A stretch of 64,000 nucleotides of DNA. Source: Lycorma delicatula. Lineage: Eukaryota; Arthropoda; Insecta; Hemiptera; Fulgoridae. The translations under genes were made by a program, and so were the position numbers. Below the pieces are notes generated by a model that searched no databases, had not been told where the DNA came from, and saw only the letters and a list, made by a program, of their open reading frames with translations. The DNA is taken from the NCBI RefSeq assembly GCF_047948215.1, contig NC_134455.1, forward strand, positions 165,150,575-165,214,574, read 5' to 3'. Shown here piece after piece: positions 18,591 to 32,419 of this stretch; position 1 is the first letter of the stretch, and each line of letters opens with the position of its first letter.

Positions 18591-19767
18591 GAGATTGATT
18601 TGTTTAGTTTAATATCTTGATCAGCATCTGCACAGTAAAATTATTTGTCTATCATTTTATTGCTTGTTATAGGTTGTTTAAAACAAATTAACCATTTTCT
18701 CATCAGTAATAACTCCTAACATTTTTAAATTCTATTAAACCAAGACACAAAGCTATTTACAACCACAGTTAATTTCTGTAACTAACTGATTTCTTTTTAC
18801 AGTGTAATATTTTAGAAGACATGAGTGATTTACAGGAAAGCATTACCCAAAATTAACAAAAGATGATTTTTGACATTTGAATAATTACATATATATCTTT
18901 GATATGATTGTTAACTTTTTATAATAGACAGTTATTTATTTAACAGTTTATTATTTCTATCAAGACTGATTTAAGAACAGTCAGTTTTGTTGCCAAAATA
19001 CGTACCTGCTGATTAGCTTTGAAAATGTTATATTGATATAGAAAAGAAGATTGTTCTAGAACATTATTTTATTGTTAATGATTTTTTTGGAGGGGTTTGA
19101 ATCATATATCTTAAAAATATTGACTAAACCCCATTATTAAGGTTTTGAATTACTGAACACGTAACTTCAATCTTTATAGATATAAGTGATTAATTTGATC
19201 ATATAGATGATAACAGTGGTATTTCTTTGTTTAATTTTCACTCATTTAAAGGATAATTAAATAAATATTAATATATATCAGGCTAATATATTCTTTAAGT
19301 AGAATATTATCTTTTAAAAAATTAGGTTTTGTAATATCTTTTAATGAATGTAAAATAAGTAAATTTCTAATTTGTATAATTACATTTTGACATTATCCCT
19401 AAAATATTATGTTGTAAATACTCTGTGCAAAGAAACTAGCTGTACATCATATTGAACTGCCATTCTGTCTGTATCTTCAGTGGTATCTGGGTTTTATTAC
19501 AATAGGTTTTTGTCATATTGTTAATATTATTATTATTATTATAAAGGATTTGAACTATTAAATACCTTTGTATTAATGCCTTGAGTTTTTCTGAATTTTT
19601 CATGTTAGACATTCCTTTTTTCATATTGTGAATTTTTGTGAAGATGTTAATCCTGCTAAACTTTCTTTTTAATGTAGAGATTATGTTACTTGGTTTTGGC
19701 AGTTGTAAGTATTTATTATATATGTTATGGTTAGTAAAATCTGATTTGTAAGTCAGTTATTGCAAAA

Positions 19768-19813
<46 letters not shown>

Positions 19814-20129
19814 GTCAACTTATTTGAGATTAAAGGATTAAGCAAAAGAGTTTATGTCTGTGAGTTTTTTACACGTTGTTATTGATCAGAAACTTTCACA
19901 GAATGCTATTTTGATAGTAAAACTATATGTAGACAGATAATTAAAAAGATCCCAAAACTGATTTGAAATAATGAAATTAATTTAAATTACATTTTAAAGA
20001 ATCTGAAAAATATTATTCGTAATGAAATATTTTTGGAACAGAATTAGTTTTAACTATTAGTTCAGCCTTATACTTTATATTCCCTACCTCACAGAAAAAA
20101 CACGTCATTCTGTACAGTTTGCAACACAT
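18591..20129. other. AT-rich spacer with an (AT)n microsatellite at 19773-19811
   Basis: A pure AT dinucleotide run of about 39 bases plus ordinary AT-rich sequence. A short (ATT)n/(TTA)n run lies near 19520-19542. No gene seen. Confidence 0.6.
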
Positions 20130-20345
20130 CTTCAGAATGGAACTGACGATTTAGGAAGCCTGAGAGTAGAAGCCTCCACTCTGCTGGTTACTAGGAAATA
20201 CCAGCAATATATCACAGAGGGAACCAGGACAGCAGCTGACATGTTTCCCAATACACTGATCCAAGAAAGAAGGAATAAAAAGGAGGAAACAAATGAGAAG
20301 AGAAATAGTATGATTAATCCATGGAGGATGTATAAACTTCTGATC
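20130..20345 (+). repeat. Unclassified interspersed repeat, copy B
   Basis: Partner of the 18365-18590 island in the same orientation, about 1.75 kb away, with the shared ordered blocks described there. Open frames on the minus strand over this block have no recognisable domain. Considerable divergence between the copies implies an old duplication or two old insertions. Confidence 0.4.
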
Positions 20346-21961
20346 AAAGTAAAATAATGTTGAAACCATAACTGTAACCCAGGACCAATCATCATAAATA
20401 TTGATTTTCTATTAAACATGTTATAATAAAAATAAGCCTGCCAAAAAGTATAATAACATTATGAATATGATATTTATACACAGTGTTTGACAGATATTAT
20501 GTTAACACATTCCCAGTTACAGTGATGACATCTTGATTGAATATATGTACCTTGAAGAGAAAAGGAAGAACGAACTGCTTTTATGAAAGAGGTATTAATG
20601 ATTTGTTTTGTAAGAATTGACAATATATGCATTTTGGGATGTACAAAATTGTGTCTTTTTTTACATTTTAAAATTGTTTCACTTATAATTATTGTATAAA
20701 TAAAAGTTTTTCTGTGAGTCACAGTTTTTATTATACCTTAATTAGTCATATTTTCAATGGCACTAATATGACTGACTATTTATTGTTGTAAAGTAACAAA
20801 TTATTTTATTATTTCTCTTTAAAAAATAAAATAAAAAAACATCAGAAGAGTAAGCACATTATCCATGTGGATTCTCATCAAAAATTGACATCCAGATCCC
20901 TGTAGGGAAAGACACCACCCACCTTATGCTGATCCACTGACAGAATAAATATTAGCTTTTTTGTATTAGCTGTATAAAATAAAAAAATATTATAAAGCAA
21001 TCAAGAATAGTTGTAGAAAATATTAGCCTTAACAGATTTTTTTTTTTGTAAACTTTATACTGAAATATTTAATAGAAGGCATAAACTTTAAAATTGTCTT
21101 ATGTTAACATGCATATTTTTTATTATAGGCTTCGTATATATACATATATATTTTTTTTTTAACTTAAAAAGTTGTGATTATATTTATCAGTGCAGATTGT
21201 AATCATTAAATTGTTGCAATAATTTATGCATTATGTTTTATAAACATTTAACTGTAAAGAACATTATGTTAAATCATTTTGTAATTGTTATGAATCCAGT
21301 ATAAATCAATGTATAAAGTGAACATTACTTATCAAATTTAACAGAACATTTATATAAAATATCATTACTTCCGATTGTAAAGTTTTCTTTTTGTTAAGTA
21401 TTCTTTAATTGATTTTTTAATCTCATGAGTTAGAGCAATAAAGTTTCAGTTTAAAAATAACGAGTAGTAATAATAATAGTTCTTTATAAATGTTATTAAT
21501 TATTGCTTTATTTAAAAATAAGTTTTACAATATAATTTATTATTGTAGTTTTACTTGTTCTGTGGTGTTTTCAATGTGTAAATAATTATCAGTAATAATA
21601 TAATATTGAATCTACCTCATTTTGATAGCATTATTACTGTGTCATGTAATAATCATATTAGTTTTTCTCTATAATTTTTTATTATTGTAAATAATTATCA
21701 AATTTTAAATAGATGTAATTTTCTAATTCTTGTTATTTTTAAGAAATTTATGTACAGTTTATCAGCATTCTTTCAACAATCTTTATTATTTATAAATAAT
21801 TTAGTAAATAAGTTATCAGAACTATATAATTTTATTTTGATTATGGCAGCATTCTGGATCATAAACTAAAACTTGGGATATCACTTAGAATATCAAAATC
21901 AATGAAATGTTAGATATCAGTTGGATTTACAGAACTTAAAAAACTATTCAATAATTAACTT
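20346..21961. other. AT-rich spacer, no gene seen
   Basis: AT-rich with several long T-runs. A small mixed-composition patch at 20850-20945 has no recognised match. Confidence 0.5.
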
Positions 21962-24900
21962 TTTTTTTCTCTAAGTCATTTGACTGGTTTGATGCAGCTC
22001 TCCAAGATTTCCTATCTAGTGCCAGTCATTTCATTTCTGTATACCCCTTACATCCTATATCCCTAACAATTTGTTGTACATATTGCAAACATTGTCTGCC
22101 TACACAATTTTTCTCATCCTCCTGTCCCTCCAATATCAAAGTGACTATTCCAGGATGCCTTAATATGTTGTCTGTAAGTATGTCTCTGCTTTTAACTATA
22201 TTTTTCCAATGCTTCTTTTTTCATCAATTTGCCTCAACACCCTTCATTCATCACTTTATCCACCCATCTGATTTTTAACATTCTCCTATAGTACCACATT
22301 TCAAAAGCTTCTAATCTTTTCTTGTTGGGTACTCTGATCACCCAAGTTTCACTCCCATGTAAAGCTACACTCCAAACATATACTTTCAAAAATGTTTTCT
22401 GAACATTTAAATTAATTTTTGATGTAAGCAAATTATATTTCTGACTGAAAGCTTGTTTCACTTGTACTATTCAGCATTTATATCACTCCTGCTACGTCCA
22501 TCTTTAGTAATTCTACTTCCCAAATAACAGAATTCTTCTTCCTCCATAATCTTTTCTCTTCCTGTTTTTATATTCAGTGGTGCATCTACATTATATCTAC
22601 TACATTTCATTACTTTCATTTTGTTCTTGTTTATGTTCGGCCGGTAGTTTTGCGTAGGACCTCATCCATGCCATTCATTGTTTCTTCTAAATCTTTTTTG
22701 CTCTTAGCTACAATTACTATATCATCAGCAAATAAATAGTAGCATCTTTATCTTTTTACCTTGCACTGTTACTCTGGATCTAAATTGTTCTTCTAACTGC
22801 TGTTTCTATGTAAAGATTAAAAACTAACGTAGGTAGGGAACATCCTTATCGGACTCCCATTTTTATTACAGCTTCTTTCTTATGTTCTTCAATTATTACT
22901 GTTGTAATTTGGTTCCTGTAAATGTTAGCAATTGTTCATCTATGTCTATACTTGAACCCTAAATTTTTTAAAATGCTGAAGATTTTATTTCAGTCTAAAT
23001 TATCAAATGCCTTTTCTAAGTCTATAAATGCTATCTATGTTGATTTGTTTTTCTTTAATCTTCCTTCTACTGTTAATCTATTAATGTCTAATTTTACCAA
23101 ATTACTGCTAAAATTGTTATCTTGTCCCTATACTTTTCTCGAAATCAAATTGGTCTTTTCCTAACACTTCCACTCTCCTCTCAATTCTTCTGTACAGAAT
23201 TCTAATCAAGATTTTTCATGCATGAATAATTAAGCTAATAGTTCTGTATTCTTCACATTTATCTGCTCCTGCTTTCTTTGGTATCATAACAATAACACTC
23301 TATGAAGCCTGACGGAACTTCCCCTTTTTGTAAATATTACACACCAGTTTGTGTAATGTATCTATCGCTCCTCACCTGCAATGCGCAGTAATTCTGCAGG
23401 TATCCTGTCTATCCCTGGAGCCTTTCTGCCATTCAAATCTTTTAATGCTCTATTAAATTCAGATCTCAGTATTATATCTCTCTTTTCATACTCTTCAACT
23501 TCCTCTATAACACCAGTTTCTAATTCATTTCCTCTGTGTAACTCTTCAATATATTCTACCCACCTATCGACCTTTTCTTTCATATTATAAATCAGTGTAC
23601 CATCATTACTTAACACATTATTAGATTTTAATTTATGTAAAAATTCTTAGCTTTCCTGTATGCTGTGTCTAATTTACCAATGATCTGTTTCCTTTCCACT
23701 TCTGAACACTTTTTTTTAGTCTACTCTTCTTTCGCTAATTTGTACTTCCTTTTTTTACTATTTCTTAATTGTCAATAGTTCCTTTTACTTTCTTTATCAT
23801 TAGAATTCTTATACTTTCTACATTCATCCATCAGCTACAATATATCTTGATATCCAAGGTTTCCTACCAGTTCTCTTTGTTCCACCTAAGTTCGCGTCTG
23901 CTGTTGTAAGAATTTCCTTTTTGAGCATTCTTCCATTCTTTTATATTTTCTACCGTGTCGTTTTTACTCAGACCACTGTGATGTCCTCCTCAAAAATCTT
24001 CGTTACCTCCTTTTCCTCAAGCTTCTCTAAATTCCACCAATTCTTCTGACACTTTCTTTTTTAGGTTTTTAAACCCCAATCTATATTTCATTATTACTAA
24101 ATTATTGTTGCTATCAATGTCTCCTCCAGGATATGCTTTGCAGTCAAGCAGTTGATTTCTAAATCTTTGTTTAACCATGAAATAATCTTATACCTTGCAG
24201 TATCACTGGGCTTTTTCTATGTGATATTCTTCTATTATGGTTTTTAAACTGAATGTTGGCAATTACTAAATTATATTTCATGCAAAACTCAATAAGTTGG
24301 TCCCCTCTTTCATTCCTTTTGCTCTGCCTGTATTCACTCGTTGTATTTCCTTCCTTGCCTTTTCCAGTGTTTGCATTCCAATCTCCAACTAATATTAAAT
24401 TTTCATCTCCTTTTATGTGTTTAATTTCTTTGTCAATTTCTTTATATACACACTCTACCCCATCATTATCATGATGGACACTTGTAGGGATATAGACGTT
24501 AACAATCTTTGTTGGCTTAGGTTTTGATTTTTATCCTTATTACAATAATTCTATTACTAAGCATTTAGAAATACTATACCCTCTTCCCTATCTTTTTGTT
24601 CATTACGAAACCTACTCCTGCCTGCCCTTCATTTGATGCTGATTTAATTTTAAAATCATCTAACCAAAAGTCATTTTCCACTTCCTACCGAACCTCACTA
24701 ATTCCTACTACATCTACATTTAACCTCCATTTCCCTCTTTAAATTTTCTAACCTACCAACCTTTTTTAGACTTCTAACATTCCACGCTTCGACTAGTAGA
24801 ATGTTATTTTCTAATTTTCTGTTGACCCCTTCCTTAGTAGTCCCTACCCAGAGATCCGAATGGGGAAGTAGTTTACCTCCAGAATATTTTATCAAGGAAT

Positions 24901-25170
24901 GCACCTCCATCTTTGTTACATGAAAATGCAGAGCTACATTTTCTTGGAAAAAAAACAGATGTAGTTTTCCATTGCTTTGAACTGTGCAGTACTCAGAAGA
25001 TTGAGTGATGTTGATATGACCATTTAAGTCTTCCTGACCTACACCCTTAACTACTGAAAGAGCTGCTGCCCTCATTCAGGAATCATTCCTTAGTCTGGCT
25101 CTCAACAGATACCTTTGGTCCAGCTACTCTGTATCACTGAGCACTCAAGCCCCCTCACCATCGGCAAGGT
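21962..25170 (-). mobile_element. RTE-like non-LTR retrotransposon, about 3.2 kb, decayed
   Basis: On the minus strand the order is endonuclease, reverse transcriptase, C-terminal tail, then a short A-run at 21970-21961 that fits the poly(A) 3' end of a LINE. The block is pyrimidine-rich on the plus strand and clearly different from the AT-rich flanks. The 5' limit is about 25170-25185, where AT-rich sequence resumes. No target-site duplication was established. The RTE-like label rests on the remembered C-terminal pattern (below) and is tentative. Confidence 0.85.
22000..25090 (-). pseudogene. Endonuclease-reverse transcriptase pseudogene of the non-LTR element
   Basis: The protein would nick target DNA and copy the element RNA into it. 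Decayed pieces appear in order on the minus strand. An apurinic-type endonuclease start reads AWNVRSLKKVGRLENLKREME (about 24800-24735), with LILVGDWNANTGKG further on (about 24400). The reverse transcriptase has GRKAPGIDRIPAELLR (about 23440-23390), AFIDLEKAFD (about 23031-23002), GVR-stop-GCSL for the usual GVRQGCSL (about 22855-22830) and the catalytic box FADD (22732-22721). The C-terminal part is SETWVIRVPNKKRLEAFEMW followed by RRMLKIRW (about 22350-22250), a pattern seen in RTE/BovB-type and related LINE proteins. Many stops and frameshifts throughout mean it is not functional. The family is certain at the level of non-LTR reverse transcriptase; the clade is tentative. Confidence 0.88.
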
Positions 25171-28100
25171 CTCATAATTCATAGAGGGAGAATAATTAAT
25201 TAAATGATTCTAAAAATTTGAAAAAAAAAATCAGTTAATAATTGATTTGTCCACATTTTAAATGTTTTACCAAATTAGCAAAAATAATTCATTGGGTTAA
25301 TCTGTTTTCTCCCCAAAAAATGTAAATAAGATATTTAATAATTTTGTTTAACTAGTAAATTAATATTCTTTCAGTTTATATAATGTATCCTTTCTTGACA
25401 GAAGGACTACATTTATTGCCATTTTACACTATCTGAACAGTTTTTCTTACGGCTGTGATACATGTAAAGTGGCTGACGTACAAGCTACATCACATTAAGG
25501 AATGCACATCTTTACTACTTGTTGAATACAATTTTTTTTCATTGCATTATTTATTGATTCTCTGAAGTTGTTGAATATTTGAAAAATGTACTGATTGTGG
25601 TATTCTTGAAAAGTTAAATTTTTATTAAACATTTTTACTGACAAAACCAGTTGAGTGAATGATTGTCAGATTAACTTCATTTCTAGTGATTATTAGAATG
25701 TTTCACCAGTAGTAAGGTATGTTTTTAGTTTCCTGCAGTTTGAATGTGTACTCAACATTCCTATGGGTACTTTCCTCCAGTTTTGTGGTAGTTTTTTTTT
25801 TTATATTCCTTGTACAAATTAGAATGACATTACCTTGTTTCTCATCTTTATCATTGTTAAAACAGTCATTATCAGTATGCACCTCAAAAATGAGAAATTC
25901 TTTCTGCATTTTCCTTGGGAAAAATTATTCATGCTGGCTAAATACCTGCTACCCATAAATGTCCCTTTATTATATGCATTTCAGTTAAATTAATAATTTC
26001 TCACATTAAACTGAAATACAGATTACAGCTTTTTTCCACCATTGAGGGTAAAATTGGTTTACTTGAAACCCTACTTTAAGTTTACTTGACATTAGTTATT
26101 ATACCTCACATTCACATTGATGAAAGTTAATTTTTGCTTAATACACAATTTCTGCTCGGGCTTGTTTTTACCTTTGTGTATAAAAATATTACATTTTAGC
26201 ATAGTTGATGTTCAGAAATAATAATTTATTAGACGTATAATTTTTTTAAACAAATTTTTTATTAGCTTAACTGATATACCAGTTATTTCATGTTCAATCA
26301 ATTTTATAATCTTTTAAGATTTTTGATCCAGAATTGATAATAAAAATATATATTACACTGTTAAGTACTATTATTATTGCCTGCTATGTTTTATAAAATT
26401 ATGCAAAAGTTTTGACTGTATTTATTTTTTTAAATCTTTAGTTTGTTATATAGGTTATCTTTAATTATGCTTTAATTATCCCAGAGGATACAGTGTTTAT
26501 TCCATATAAATTAAGTTATTTTATGAATATTTATCAGTTTACCACATTGATTATATTTGTTGTAGTATTTTAATCAAAATCTGTATTTATATGTGTGTAT
26601 TTGAACAAAATTCTTTTTTTTATTATCATCATTCCATTAATTACAATAGTTATCCCTTTTTTTAATTTAAAAATAAATTTCTTTTATTATTTTAGTTTTA
26701 ATTTAATTTTATATTTACTGTTATTAATTATATTTTTAATAGGTTAATTTTTTTAATATAGTAGGTTTATTTCTACTCTGATGGATTGGAGATTTTATTT
26801 CTTCTTAAAAAAAAAATAATATAATTTCATAAAGTAATACATATTATCTGTATCACCAGTTATGTAATAATTGTCTTTTTGTTAATAATATATTTTTTGA
26901 AGGTGTGTTTATTTAATCACTCCAAGCAATTGGTCACAACTTCTGTAGTTTGGTATCATCTATGCAGTGGGTGTACTCACATTGCAACCAGCTGCATTTA
27001 CTTATTGTAAATAAATCTCCTTTTTTCAAATAATTATTAATATGTAAAAAGTGTTTTTTTTTCAAGATGTTACGGGATGTAAAAAAAAACTTTTTATTTT
27101 AAAAATGTTTTAGAGTTTGTATTTTTGTTTTTTATATTTATTAATGTTTTAATGTGTGAATTTAATAATTAGATCTTTTGTTTATAATATGAGATGTGTT
27201 TTTAAAACAGATAAGAAAAGACAGTAAATATTGTCACAAACATTTTTAAAAATGAACAGGAAGTGTAGGTTTGTTTTCAGTTTGTATGTCAGTATCAAGA
27301 AAAAATATCATAACATAATTTGTAATAACTGTTAAAGCTGTTAAATATGAATGACTATTATTTCACTTACCTGAATAATAGTTCTACTTCTATCTTAATT
27401 TTATTATGAGGAATCTAATCTTTAATGTAAAATGAGAAATCAAGCAAGATTACTTTTTGGGCTTCTCATTGTCAACTGACTTAGCTTTTCCGCACCTAAA
27501 AATCTGGATAAATTATCAAATTACAGATACACACTTAGCCCTAAACTCTCTGACTCAGATTGTTCACCAGTTAATTTTCTCACTATTTTAGTAGGGAACT
27601 ACTAAAATAGTTCCCTCTGGTCATTTAAAATTTCCTGGAAGCTGTTCTCTGAATATTCTGGCAACACACAAACTTCAGATATGCTCAGAAATGCATTAAT
27701 TTGAAAATTACAATTCATTTCTTAAATATGACTAGTTGGGAAATTATTTCCTATGTCATTTAAGAGGAGAAAATGACCTACAGACCAATAGATAACATAT
27801 AATTTTCTTGAATGCAGTAATTATTACGTTTATGATATCAGATGTTATGAATTTGTTGGAAAGATATAATAATCCTTTGGATGTTAATGATGAAATTTAG
27901 AAGAATATTAATTTAATATAATTTCAATCATGGTATGGATATCATATACTATCCATCAACACAGTCTTCTTATTTTCATGGTATAATTATTTTTCCAAGT
28001 AAATCTCTTCAATATTTTCCCATGGTTAAGGTAGAAATAGTTTTAATGACTTTTTATGCCTATTGTTCTATAATTATTATATCCTTAAGTTTGAATTTCA

Positions 28101-29049
28101 AATCTCTTAGGCTTGACATTTTGTCATACATTACAGAAATCATATCCTATCGTTTAAAAGTAAAAAGAAAAAAATGAGTAGGTTAGTTATAATTTGACAT
28201 AGGTGTATAGTTACTGGAGAGAAAAAAAATTATAATGAGGATGTAAAACAGTTTATGATATCCCCTAGGTGCAAATAAAGAAACAATGCAGCCAAACTTT
28301 TATAAAAACAGCTCTTGCAATTATTATTGAAACAGAGCAGATTTTCAGTTGATCACATATTTAATATTATGCTTTTAAATATACTTGACCGTGCCAATTT
28401 TTTAAGATCTCTAAAAAACGTTCAGTAATAACCTTTTTCTACTGATATGAAGGAATAATGATGACATCATAACAATACTCAGAACTAGTTTTTTATCTAT
28501 GTTCTCAAAATAAAGTTAGATCAGTTAACATGGGGAATATTTAAGGCAGTGAAGTTATTTGGGGAAAATAATAAGTTTTTTTATAATTTGAATTTATGTC
28601 AAGATGTTTAAGATGTATCTTTGTTTTATTTTTAGTAATTTAAGAGACAAAGATTGAGTCAGTAAGAAACTTGTGTATTATGCTAAAAATACTACAACAG
28701 ACCATGATGATTGTGTGATTTCACATTCCAAAATTTGTTTGCGTGAAAGATAAGGTAATAAGTAAGAGGATAATGAAAATTGAACAAGCAGTTTTATGAA
28801 ATCTGGCCTTGTTTTTGTTGTTTAACTAAATTGATGGTTTTATTAGAACTGATACATCATAGATATGAATTTAAAAATTATGAAAAAAGTATATACAATC
28901 TCTAATTAATTTTATTTTTTTAAACAGTGTTTATAACTTAATATCAATTTCTTCTTTGTAGATCTTTAAATTAATCCAAAGTTTGATTCTAAAAATACTT
29001 CATAGGAGCTATTTGGTATTAATAAATTTTACAAACAGTTTCACTTCTA
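25171..29049. other. AT-rich spacer with overlapping palindromes at 27583-27616
   Basis: No gene recognised. Two inverted repeats overlap: ctattttagta with its complement (27583-27610) and agggaacta with its complement (27593-27616), so the DNA or RNA could fold in two exclusive ways. A mixed-composition patch at 26930-27000 has no match. Confidence 0.5.
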
Positions 29050-30910
29050 TTTTTCCCCGTTTCTCACATCTTTTGAATACCTTTTGTAAATAATTTCTTC
29101 TTTATCTTTGCCTTATTCACTTTATTTGATATACTTACTCATCTACAATTCTTCTTCATCTCAGCCATGTCCAGTTTTCCTCACTTTAAGGTTTTTTGCT
29201 ATCTTACTCAAATATTCCTGTCTTTATTTTCCCTTCTTCAAGTTCCTGAATCTTGTTCCCAATATATAACTCATTCCTTCACCCTCACATGTCCAAACCA
29301 TTTCAGTCAAATTTTTCTTCCAACATTTTTTTTGTCAGATCTTCCTTGGTTGTTCCTTTAGAATTAGAATCTTAAAGAGTTATGCACACACACACACACA
29401 TACATATATATATATAAAACTTCAGGCAAATATATATATATAAATATTTTCCTAATGTTAATTCTTTTAAAAATCATATTCCTCTGTATTAATATACAAA
29501 TTATATTTATTTGATCAACCTAAGTGCAGAATAATAAATAAAGTGGGATGAGACTTACCTTATTCCATTATGCATCCAAAAGCGCTTTCATGAATTTCTT
29601 GGATCATCAGTTGCATTAAATTACTTTTTACAAATTATTCAGATCAAATTGCATATTAAAATTTAAAAAATAATTTTTATATTATATTTAAAATTATTAT
29701 TTTTTTTTTTAAATTAAAATGTAAAAGTTAAAAGTTTCATATATAGAAATATGATGTCAGTTATTAAAATTAAAAATAAATAAGTAGTTTAAATAAAATA
29801 AAAATGCATGTGGTCTAGCTAACCAATGTTGCATAACTGTACAGAGTTGAAATATCTGTTATTATGTACATATTATATCTGTATTTACAGTTAGTTATTA
29901 TTCTGTACTTAGGTTTATCAAATAAATATAATATATATATATATATCTTTCCTTTCAGTTTGACACTTAGTTTACTGTTACACAGTATACTGGTTATTTT
30001 CTCCAGTTCATCCAGTCACATTATATTTTATGTTTTATTTTAGTCTCTAGCTCTTTATCATTCTGTATATCTTAACTCTTTAAGATTCTAAAATTTATTT
30101 ACTGTTTGTTACTTTACTCCTTGTAGATCTGTAAACTCTTCATCTTTATTTTATCTTGTTTGCTTTGCTAATTTTGTGCTGTGTACATGTTGCAAGCTCT
30201 ACTAATTTTCATATACTTATCGTCTAGAAATTTTTTCCCACTCTTAATTTCCTTTTTAATTTTATTATCTTATATTTCAGGGAAAACATTTCACATGAAA
30301 TATTATACTCCGTGATTGTGTACTCACCAGTACAATCATTAACAGATCAGATAGATACAGACCGAGTGCTTATGCCTGAAGTAGCCTAATTTCCATAGAA
30401 AAATCATCCAGCACATCTACATACATACATACATACATACATACCCTAATCTGGGTCATTGCTCATTTAAACAGCTTTATACCTCTTTTCTTGTTCAATT
30501 CCAAAATCATGTTCAGTTCCAGTTGTATTTCTCTTAAATTTTCTATTGTATTGTATCTGTTGTCCTCCTTCCAGGTATAAAATTAAAATGTCCCTTTCCT
30601 AATATTGCTTCCTGCCTTAACCTGTTTATAATTATTTCTCAATTCAATTCACTTTAGCTTTATTCCTCAGCCATCTACACATTTTTGTACATTCCCTTTC
30701 TGTATAGATTGGGACAAATATATCTTCCTTCCATTGTTCCAATATTGTTTCTTGTCATGTTTTTTTCATTAGTCCCGTAAAATCCTTGCTTCTTACCAGG
30801 ATTTGGTCTGATCTAATTACTGTTTCCATTTGATTTTTATATCTGAATTGTCCACCTCTTTTCTCTTTATATCTTCCATTCTTACTTTATTTGACTTTCC
30901 TATACTCTTA
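29050..30910 (-). pseudogene. Second non-LTR retrotransposon reverse transcriptase, heavily decayed
   Basis: Minus-strand translation gives scattered but ordered reverse-transcriptase signatures. FVPIY followed in another frame by KGNVQKC lies near 30710-30670 (family form PIYKKGD..KC.NYRGI). GHFNFIPGRRTTDTI lies at about 30597-30551 (family form QFGFR.GR.TTD.I). Near the far end, WFGHVRVKE lies at about 29310-29280 (family form WFGHV.RM). The middle, including the FADD box, was not identified, and a CATA microsatellite interrupts it. This is a remnant of a LINE-type element related in style to the one at 21962-25170, but an independent insertion. Its exact limits are uncertain. Confidence 0.7.
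30420..30443 (+). repeat. (CATA)n microsatellite
   Basis: About six perfect CATA units, lying inside the decayed reverse transcriptase region. Confidence 0.9.
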
Positions 30911-31982
30911 GGTTTTCATTATGCTATTTTTATATAACCATCGTCATTATTTTGTTGTGAATATCTGCTTGTGCTGTCCACTGGTAAAAGGTTCATTGAA
31001 TAAGGATATTCCAAGCAATCTTATCTGATATGACAAAAATACAATACTTTTCTCTGTATACAAATACTTAGGCTGTAGTGTCAGGGTGACATCTTTATTA
31101 TAGCTGGCTGTATTTGTTTGTCTATGTTGTCCCACAAATTCTTTGAGTTTCTTCAATTGCACCAGCAACCTAACCTATGATTTGAACATTGATGTTGAAA
31201 ATGAAATTGTTCCCAGCCTGTTTAGTTAGTATTATACATGCATATGAGGAGGAGGGAATCACATTCAGGCCAACATTGCATGATTTACCAAAGTGTATTT
31301 GAAGTCTTTGAATCATTTTAATACACTTAATTGTCATCTAGCAAAACTTTTGGAGAACAAGTATGGGAATTTAGGCAAGTCTCTTAATTTTAAGAACATT
31401 ATCAACATTGCAATAGGAATAATTTCTATCCAAGATTCTGAATTTCATTAATTATAAGTTGTGTACTTCCAATTTTGTAATATTGAACTCTTTTTGAAAA
31501 GTTTAAAATACAAGTTCATAATAGTCTTTGGATATTCTGGTTGTGTTGGATGGATTTTATTCATAAACTAGCTTAATGATACTGGAACTGTCTTTTTCAG
31601 GTAATGTCAGAACCTGTCATTTAACCTATATATCTAAATGTGTATTACAGCTATAAATAATATTGGAACTTTTTTTCTAATCTGTGTTACTAAATGTAAT
31701 TTTTTAGTAAGCTCCTTTTAAAAAAATAGTTATTCTACCAGAGTAGAAATTGCTTACTTCATTATTAATGAATCTGTGATAATTTAGATTGTAAGTTTTA
31801 GACTTATAATTAATTATATTATATTAATCTATTACAACAGTTATTGTGAACTTTTCTATAATTTTAAGTTATTATTATATTTATATTATAATGCAGTTTA
31901 GCATTAAGTTTATATATAAAAATAGTAGTATACATGAACACTTTCTTACATATTTTGTTCTAAAAATGTTTATTTATATATG
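30911..31982. other. AT-rich spacer, no certain gene
   Basis: A 73-codon minus-strand open frame at 30947-31168 lies directly upstream (on the minus strand) of the reverse transcriptase remnant. It could be an unrecognised part of that element, but it shows no clear motif. Confidence 0.4.
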
Positions 31983-32300
31983 TACTGATTTGAGTCAAAA
32001 GTATGGAAACCCCTCAACAACTTTAAAACCATTCCAGATAGAATACTGTAACGTTCAGAAAAAGGTACTGATCAGCTACTTTAATTTTGATGAGAAATAG
32101 AATTCCAGCTCCTGCTTGGAGGATGGGCCAGGGATTGTAACTCAAATATTTTAAATGGTAACACCCTTTGTGTGATACGTCATTTTAATGGTCTCTTTAA
32201 GACATTAAAAAATTGGTATAAGTAAAAAGTTGGTACAATGGTCTGTACCCAAAATGGCAGTGGAATAAAATTTGGATTTTGAAAAAATTACTTTGATAAT
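31983..32300 (+). repeat. Left terminal inverted repeat of the DD41D element
   Basis: Pairs with 33605-33915. Shared strings include aaagtatggaaacc, caacaacttta, ccattccaga, agaatactg, gatgagaaatagaatt, gtaactcaaat, tttgtgtgat and ggtctctttaagac, all in order. Divergence makes the inner limit fuzzy. Confidence 0.9.
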
Positions 32301-32419
32301 TTAAGGAACTGTTATTGTAAATAAATAAATTTGTAAAAATTTGATTAAATGGATATTATTGAATAAATTTATTTAAGAAAAAATTATTTATTAAGAAATA
32401 ACGTTTGTATACTTACATT

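Noticed and set aside
23381..24474. Plus-strand open frames rich in Ser/Phe/Leu
   Set aside because: They are antisense to the LINE endonuclease and polymerase remnants.
30947..31168. Minus-strand 73-codon frame, compared with the end of gypsy-type pol
   Set aside because: Resemblance is limited to a few residues; no motif can be defended.
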